Shown: piece after piece, positions 58,051-64,000 of the stretch
How positions within the stretch are numbered: position 1 is the first letter of the stretch
Layout of the letters: every line of letters starts with the position of its first letter
Assembly (NCBI GenBank): GCA_030407085.1
Contig: CM059582.1
Span: 1,984,001 to 2,048,000, forward strand
Source of the DNA: Trichopria drosophilae
Lineage: Eukaryota; Arthropoda; Insecta; Hymenoptera; Diapriidae
Direction of reading: 5' to 3'
Length of the DNA stretch: 64,000 bases
The notes under the pieces: model-generated
Databases searched by the model: none
What the model was told of the DNA's origin: nothing
What the model saw: the letters and a program-made list of their open reading frames with translations, nothing else
Position numbers and translations under genes: made by a program

Positions 58051-58720
58051 CTACTTACAAGGAACACCAAGTCTGACACGCCGAATGGTCTGCAAATTGG
58101 CATATTTTCAGAACTCCGAAAAATAATCAATACCTATTTTTTATATCGGCAAAGAAGTAGGTTTAAGGGTTAAAACTGATCCCTGAATTTCTCGAAACCC
58201 CCTAAAATGTATAGTGGCATGCACGCATATGTGAAGTAAAACTCGTTTCCATAAAAGTTGGTGTCTGATGATTTTTTTGGTTCGCTGATTTTGATTCTGA
58301 AGTAAAATTTTCAATATTCGTAATGGAGCATCGAAAATGGCGGACAAAATTTTATAAAAGTTATATAGAGATTTTTGGAGTCATGATTTTGTATATGAAA
58401 AAGGAAAAACCTTTGTAAAATTTGATCTGCCATTTTGCAGTCGCCAGTTTGAGTTGTGTAAATATGACCTCAGATTCGAAATTAGCGATAAAAAAAAATC
58501 CTCAGACACCAACTTTTATGGAAATAAGTTTTTCTTCATATCTGCGTGATTATTATTATTCATTTTAGGGATTTTCGAATAATTCAGGGATCAGTTTCAA
58601 CCCTTAAACCCTCTTCTTTGCAGATTAAAAAAAATGCGTATCGATTATTTTTCGGAGTTCTAAAAATACACCAACTTGCAGTCCAATCGGCTTGTCGCTC
58701 TTAAGGAGTGCTACTTGTTA
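58051..58720. repeat. Foldback repeat with ~160-bp inverted arms
   Basis: Left arm 58051-58212 and right arm 58558-58720 are inverted copies: AACTCCGAAAAATAATC, GGTTTAAGGGTT and AACTGATCCCTGAATT on the left, their inverses on the right. The centre contains a unit of the GCCATTTT-type repeat (58320-58540). Confidence 0.78.
58320..58540. repeat. Dispersed GCCATTTT-type repeat inside a foldback
   Basis: ATGGAGCATCGAAAATGGCGG, CCATTTTGCAGTCGCCAG and CTCAGATTCGAAATTAGCGA follow the family's phrase order. Confidence 0.6.
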
Positions 58721-60053
58721 GAACATAACTTTCCCGCGTTGATCTAAATCAAATTTAAATTTTTTTATATTTTATTAAATTTTTTTATATATATAAAATA
58801 AAAAAATAAGTATAAAGTTTATATATATTTAAATATCGTCGCCATTTCAGAAGGGTCCGTATGTACAAACTTGATCCTATAGGCACTATTATGTACCTTT
58901 GAGGCTGTAATGACGTAGGAAAAAACACCAAAGTGGGAAAAAACCTACGCCGGGTACCGCAGTTGGTAAAACAACGATTCTGTCGGTAACAAAGGAGAAT
59001 GTCGAGATGACCCCTGTGCTCGACCACAGTGGCCCAAAAAACAATGTACCTTTTAAGGGTTAAGTATTAAAAAAGCTACTTATTGTGATGGAATTTGTGG
59101 TGTTATTCTTCTGAACTATACTACTGTAATTGTACGCAGTATCTACCCTAAGTTTGAAGTTAGTCCTAACAACGTCCTATAACTCTTTATGCCTTTTCAT
59201 CTAATCAACAGTAGGAAACTTTGTAGACCACTAACATATATTTAAAATTACGAAAAGCAGTAATTGTATATCGGTAATATCATATAAAATTTGCATTATA
59301 CGTAAGGATCTATTGATTCGACAAAATAAGCACATGAAACTGCAATGTTAAGATGTTTAAAGTGGAATTGTTTTTATTGGTATTATATGTCTCAATGTCT
59401 CGGTTGATTTGCACCAGAATTCATGTCATTTTCGGTAGCATTTTTACTCATATTATGGAACTGGCTGGCAGATCTTAAAAATCTAGGATAATTCAGGGCA
59501 GATTCTCGTTACCATATCTACTAGAGTGGTTTCATCAGAATCACCTTATACATACTTACGACTAATAAATAAGCCCGCTTTTTGGGTATTTCTGTCACCA
59601 TTTTCGAAGAAGGGAAAAATCATCCTTCCTATATCTAAACACGGATATAAAATGTAGAAAGGCAACAAAAAAGGAGGATATTAAAAAACTATATTATACC
59701 TAAATACATAACTCTGAATCAGAAGCGGTACGGGCCAGCCGCAATAAATCGACACATAGCAGAAATGCAAGCAAATTGATTAGTTGAGAGATTGAAACAA
59801 GGAAGCGTACGATGTCAACAAACTCATTACATTACAAAACGAACATTTGTTGTTGGCACCTTCTACATCGTAGGGACAACTGGGGAAATAAACTCCCAAA
59901 AAATGAATATGTTACTGAGTCCTCGAATTAGCTATTAAATCATTTAGATACTATAATGTCAAGCATTGCACATTTCCAAAATTCTGAGTTCTCAGTACCG
60001 TCTGTGATTCGTTATATTATTAATATGGTGATTTTTGCAAAAGTTTACGACTG
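58721..60053. other. Gene-free stretch
   Basis: An 80-codon minus open frame (58785-59027) lacks any family signal. No gene recognised. Confidence 0.4.
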
Positions 60054-60155
60054 ATGGCGGACGCGCAAGATTCACGAGGTACTAAAAAGGTTAAAGTCGT
60101 TCATTTCATGAAGGAAAACGAAAAGGGAACCGATGAAATCGCGGTACCGAATTAG
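60054..60155 (+). CDS. Very small open frame (33 aa), possible first exon
   Basis: ATG at 60054 to TAG at 60153-60155, product starting MADAQDSRGTKKVKVVHF and ending in EIAVPN. Its codon choice is GC-richer than the surroundings and the composition is protein-like. I recognise no family and no strong splice signal. It may be a chance frame or the first exon of a gene that continues outside the recognisable region. Confidence 0.2.
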   Translation: MADAQDSRGTKKVKVVHFMKENEKGTDEIAVPN

Positions 60156-61960
60156 TAGCTGCGATCTTTGCCAATATTTAAAGTCGCAACTTTAGGGAGG
60201 AACGGAGTTCCGTTCAGAAGTGCGGGAGTCACGCTCCGTAGATCACTCGTTTCGGGATCTATACTGCCAGTAAAATGTAAACCCGAAATCCACGATGGCA
60301 TTTATTCCTTTCTCCAGGCACTTCCTTCGCAGAATTTTCGACTTGCTCGATTTTCAAAACATTGCTACAAACGCGTATTTAACTTTTTAATGGCTCCTTT
60401 AGCAATAATTCGGCGTTAATTATTTTTTAGAGCTCGTACATGTCAACGGATATTTCTGTTTGGAGATGACACTTTCCAACTAAATTGCTTTCGAATTTGA
60501 ATTTTATCGTGGAAATATATCGTGAAAAATGAAAATAATAGCGGATACGAGAATCAGCTATTAACAGTGGCTGGGGATCAAGGTACAATTATTGTCTTTG
60601 GAGGAGAGATTGTTAACACTATTACGTGGATGTAAAAATTGCTCAAATTAGACACTTAATACTCAAAATGATTTACTCGTTCTAGAAAACTTTACTAAAT
60701 AGAATGACTACAGTGCACAAAAAGAATGAAGTTTAATTTTCTAACTGAAATGGTTTAATTGACAACGTTGAATTGCATCAACCTTAGTACATATACGGTG
60801 CAAATAACTAAATAGGTTTTCAAGTTCATTTCATTAGGAAAAAAAGTAAGAAGCAGTATGCACTTTTTAATGCATATTGTTTCTTACTTTTCGATCAATG
60901 ACAAATAATTTAATTTAATCTAGAAATCATTATTATCGACCTTAACTGTAAGTCGAAGTTTCATTCAAAATTGTGATGGTTACTCCAAAAACACAAATCC
61001 GTGTTTAAAACATAGGCCAAATAAGATCATCTTAAAAGTTTTATATAAAAAACGTAGTTACATTATTCTCTGTTACCAATAAACACTGATTCCTATTTAT
61101 ATTTAATCCATATTAATTAAGAGAAAAGAAATTATTAATTATATTCATTTCATTAGTTGCAGTAATTTAATTACATACACACATTGGCATATGTCTTTAG
61201 TTTTCTGATGCTGAAGAAACGTTATAATTGGTAAAATATAAAAAACAAATAAAGTTCGCATTGTTTTTATCACGAATTAAAAAATAACGTATTAAATTGA
61301 TAGTTTATTATAATTTTAAATATTATATATTTATTGTGAAAACTACCGTCAATTTTTATAAGTTTGCAATATTCTTTCTCGAGATTTTATTTGTATTACA
61401 CTTGCGCTCTTAGTTTCCATTTCACAAATTTGTAACGAATAGTTGTAATCTTTCATAAGTAACTAAAACAAAATAAAATATCATTTTTGTCTAATTTTCC
61501 TGATCTGCATTTCTGTAGAGCTTATGATCAATATATTACATCAATATATTAATACCAAAAGCAGGTAATAATCCATTAGATTACAATTAGTCATTTGTCA
61601 GTTATAATAATAGTTAACTAATTGATTATCTCGTGTAACAAGAAAAAAAACTCAACCTTACATCTTCACATGTGCAACACATCTAATTAGACAGTTGGAA
61701 TTGAGACGGAAACTTTACGATTGTCATCTGTAGTGAAATTCTGGCTTGAAAATCGAAGATTAATTTGATGGATCTTTCTAGATACCTTTAATTTAAATAG
61801 GCAAACTTGCTCATTTGTCTTTAGTATCCTCATTACAAAAATCATGTCAATAGCACTTACAAACATATCTTATAAACTCTCATTGGAAAACATTGGGCAT
61901 TTCAAACGTATTTTTCGGAAAAAACGTATTAAAATATTTGTTTTAAGAGAGATATATCTG
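60156..61960. other. Gene-free AT-rich stretch
   Basis: The open frame 60168-60419 has no recognised content. A miRNA-like hairpin (60842-60891) is listed separately and a hammerhead-like motif lies near 61205-61230. Otherwise nothing. Confidence 0.4.
60842..60891. ncRNA. Candidate pre-miRNA-like hairpin
   Basis: Arms 60842-60862 and 60871-60891 (AAAAGTAAGAAGCAGTATGCA and its partner) pair over all 21 positions in RNA if read as plus strand, with two G-U wobbles and an 8-nt loop. Compact size suits a miRNA precursor, but short transposon hairpins look the same. Confidence 0.3.
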
Positions 61961-61969
61961 AGACCAGCT

Positions 61970-62395
61970 GCGGGTCGAAAAACGGACATATCAAAAAACC
62001 GACAGTCAAAAGGCCGACACATAAAATAGTATACACATCGATAAGCAGACAGTCATTTAGACAATCATTTTAGAAGTGTAGGTTTTTTAACTGTCGCCTT
62101 TTTGATTGCCGTTTTTGGGTGCGGGTCGAAAAACCGACAGGTCAAAAAGCCAACACTTCAAAAGTCGACTATCCGCTTGTCAATGTGTAGACTTTTTGAT
62201 TTTTCGGTTTTTCGACCAGCACCTGTTAATAAAAGATACGTTACCAGTTCGATAATCATCGTAATTATTCGGCTACTCTCGTTTCGGTGGCTAACATAAC
62301 CTATACTGTTCGTAGGTGCAGGTTTAAAACCCGGCAAGACAAAAAACCGACAGTCAAAAAACCGACAATTAAAAAAACAACACTAAAATATTTGA
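61970..62395. repeat. Degenerate array of AAAAACCGACAGTC words with inverted copies
   Basis: AAAAACCGACAGTCAAAA-type words recur at about 61976-62020, 62127-62150 and 62337-62365, with inverted versions (TTTTTGAT, CGGTTTTTCGACC) at about 62090-62110 and 62190-62220. GCGGGTCGAAAAAC and its inverse appear at opposite ends of the segments. Non-coding foldback-like array. Confidence 0.7.
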
Positions 62396-63660
62396 TACAA
62401 GTAGCGTATTCTAATTTTTCTGAATATGTCTTTTCTTATATTCTGAAAGGCATTATTTTTATATGTAGCTATAATTTAATCTAATCGAACTTCGGGATGA
62501 GCACAGTAAGTACTTAATTACTAAAATATCAGATTAAAAATTGCGTCATTCTCTAACAAATTTTATTATTTTCATTATACATTTTTGTTAATTAACATTT
62601 TAAATACCAAGCAGTACATGCAGGCTTTTTATATTCCTGATTACGAATCTGCTGACAGATTTTTTAAATTTAAAATGTCGAGATCCAATATGTCAGTAAA
62701 GAATGCAATTTTTATAAATTTTTGTGAAAAAGACGGGTTCTGAGGTTCCTGAATTAACAATTCTTTGTCTGATAGTTTTTTCTGCGTATTTAACGTGCCT
62801 AGCTTAAACTTTCCGAATCTAATAAAAATATGTATTATTAACGTCTAGTTAAGAAATTCAATATTTTTATAAGTAAATTATTTCATCCGTCTCCATCCTT
62901 AATGAGAAAATTGTTTCCAAGAGATGTTTTGTTTGTCATTTCTTACAAAATATATTTCATGGGTTGCTTTCACCAACTTCCACACTAGGTCTTTACAAAC
63001 ACAAGCATTTTATATTTAATGTCTAGAAATATCGTTCGTTAGGGGATAAACAAAGCGGCGACGCTGACAAGTTTATTTTTCGACAACGACGCCGAGCCGT
63101 AAAGACAACAATTTCATATTTCGTATATACGAAAGATCGTTATTGCGATGGACAAAAAAGAGATAAAAAACTCTAAGAAAGAAGGGTTACTCCCTAAAAC
63201 GTTCGTTACTCTATATACTCAAGCGAGAACATCTGTTTTCGTCTAAAGGCTTTTTCAACCGAACCACCACAATTTCACGTCGGTCTCATCTACTCTCGAG
63301 CTGGTCGGAATGATGCATCGTCCATCGTTACGACAGCGACAGGAGGCCAGCGGGAGGTTTTGAATTTAGAGCAAAGGAGACGTTATTATGTCTCCTTAGT
63401 CTTTTGTCTTGTTTTCATTTATTTCTATAGTTTCTTGGTTCCAAAATTTTAAAATTTTTGGTAAAAATGAGTTTTGTCTAAATTTTATTTTTATTTCTCA
63501 GCAAAATTAAGTAACCCACGAAGCCGCAAGATCACTTGTGATAGATCTACTGAATACATAAACTTCAACATAATAAATCCATGAAGTAAGTTTGTTTTGC
63601 GAGTAAATCGATCAAAACCGCACTATCCATAAAATGAATCAACGCGAGCCAATAACCATT
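62396..63660. other. Gene-free stretch
   Basis: Includes one weak unit of the GCCATTTT-type repeat (62630-62790). No gene recognised. Confidence 0.4.
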
Positions 63661-63684
63661 TTTTTGCCACAATTAAAATGAAAT

Positions 63685-63957
63685 ATGCCGGAAGTGGAAA
63701 CGGTCTCAGAAGGCAAGCCCCACGTCGTGGTGGGCTACGAAAACCATCAATCGGTCGCGTTCGTTTCGAGGAATCATTTTACGTTCCATTTCCTGTCGCG
63801 GAACGGAGACGTCGGCTACGGAACTCGACGTTTTCGTCCTGCTCTTTTTTTTCACGGGCAAACTTGCCGGATTTCGTTAAAAAAGTTTCAGATCAAAAAA
63901 GATTTACATTTTGAAATATGGAATCGTGCGGCATTTCTTTGTGTCGAATCCGGGTAA
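63685..63957 (+). CDS. Unrecognised 90-codon open frame at window end
   Basis: ATG at 63685 (MPEVETVSEGKPHVVVGYEN). The first 50 codons are GC-richer than the surroundings and protein-like; the end is AT-rich. An overlapping frame starts at ATG 63678. I recognise no family. It could be a first exon of a gene continuing beyond the window, or chance. Confidence 0.25.
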   Translation: MPEVETVSEGKPHVVVGYENHQSVAFVSRNHFTFHFLSRNGDVGYGTRRFRPALFFHGQTCRISLKKFQIKKDLHFEIWNRAAFLCVESG

Positions 63958-64000
63958 TTAACAGCGAGCGCCAACCTCATTACGGTTCGTAATGAGCTGC

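Overview
The window looks like AT-rich, repeat-dense eukaryotic nuclear DNA from an arthropod, most likely an insect. Two spliced single-copy host genes with short introns (ABCF2 and UBE2J2) sit in a large set of typical arthropod transposons: BEL/Pao, CR1/Jockey-like LINEs, IS630-Tc1-mariner elements with DUF4817-like transposases, a hAT-like element, Penelope-like fragments, a tRNA-derived SINE and many foldback MITEs. A hymenopteran is my guess, but nothing here proves the order.

Layout. 1-3.06 kb: non-coding, with a 42-bp minisatellite. 3.06-5.15 kb: 5'-truncated LINE (minus strand) with an open reverse transcriptase frame. 5.16-9.26 kb: BEL/Pao element with a recognisable 5' LTR, cut off inside pol. 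10.1-17.0 kb: two LINEs (A and B) joined head to tail, A lacking its 3' half. 17.2-18.5 kb: GATA microsatellite and a ~152-bp satellite array split by a SINE. 18.84-25.07 kb: three abutting DNA transposons, all ending in CAGGGTG; the first has an intact transposase, the second is a non-coding foldback, the third has a broken transposase. 25.3-28.8 kb: a MITE with internal ~92-bp repeats, interrupted by a rearranged hAT-like element with a perfect 8-bp target duplication.

29.3-34.4 kb: ABCF2, seven coding exons, 632 aa, all splice phases consistent. 35.0-38.2 kb: nested inverted repeats filled with CATATG-type words. 38.2-40.0 kb: decayed LINE (minus) interrupted by a 454-bp MITE. 40.1-41.3 kb: a CXC-motif fragment and a possible small spliced gene of unknown function (minus). 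42.2-43.8 kb: two adjacent MITEs, the second a sister of the one at 25.3 kb. 43.9-46.3 kb: UBE2J2, four coding exons, 229 aa.

46.3-64 kb has no gene I can recognise. It holds Penelope-like endonuclease fragments, hammerhead-ribozyme-like motifs, several foldback repeats, a perfect 91-bp-armed hairpin flanked by a 15-bp direct repeat, miRNA-like hairpins and scattered copies of a GCCATTTT-type repeat.

The two host genes are both housekeeping: ABCF2 is a soluble ABC-F ATPase tied to ribosome biology, and UBE2J2 a tail-anchored ER ubiquitin-conjugating enzyme. They share no pathway that the sequence shows. The rest is best read as a record of nested transposition, dominated by elements with long inverted repeats.
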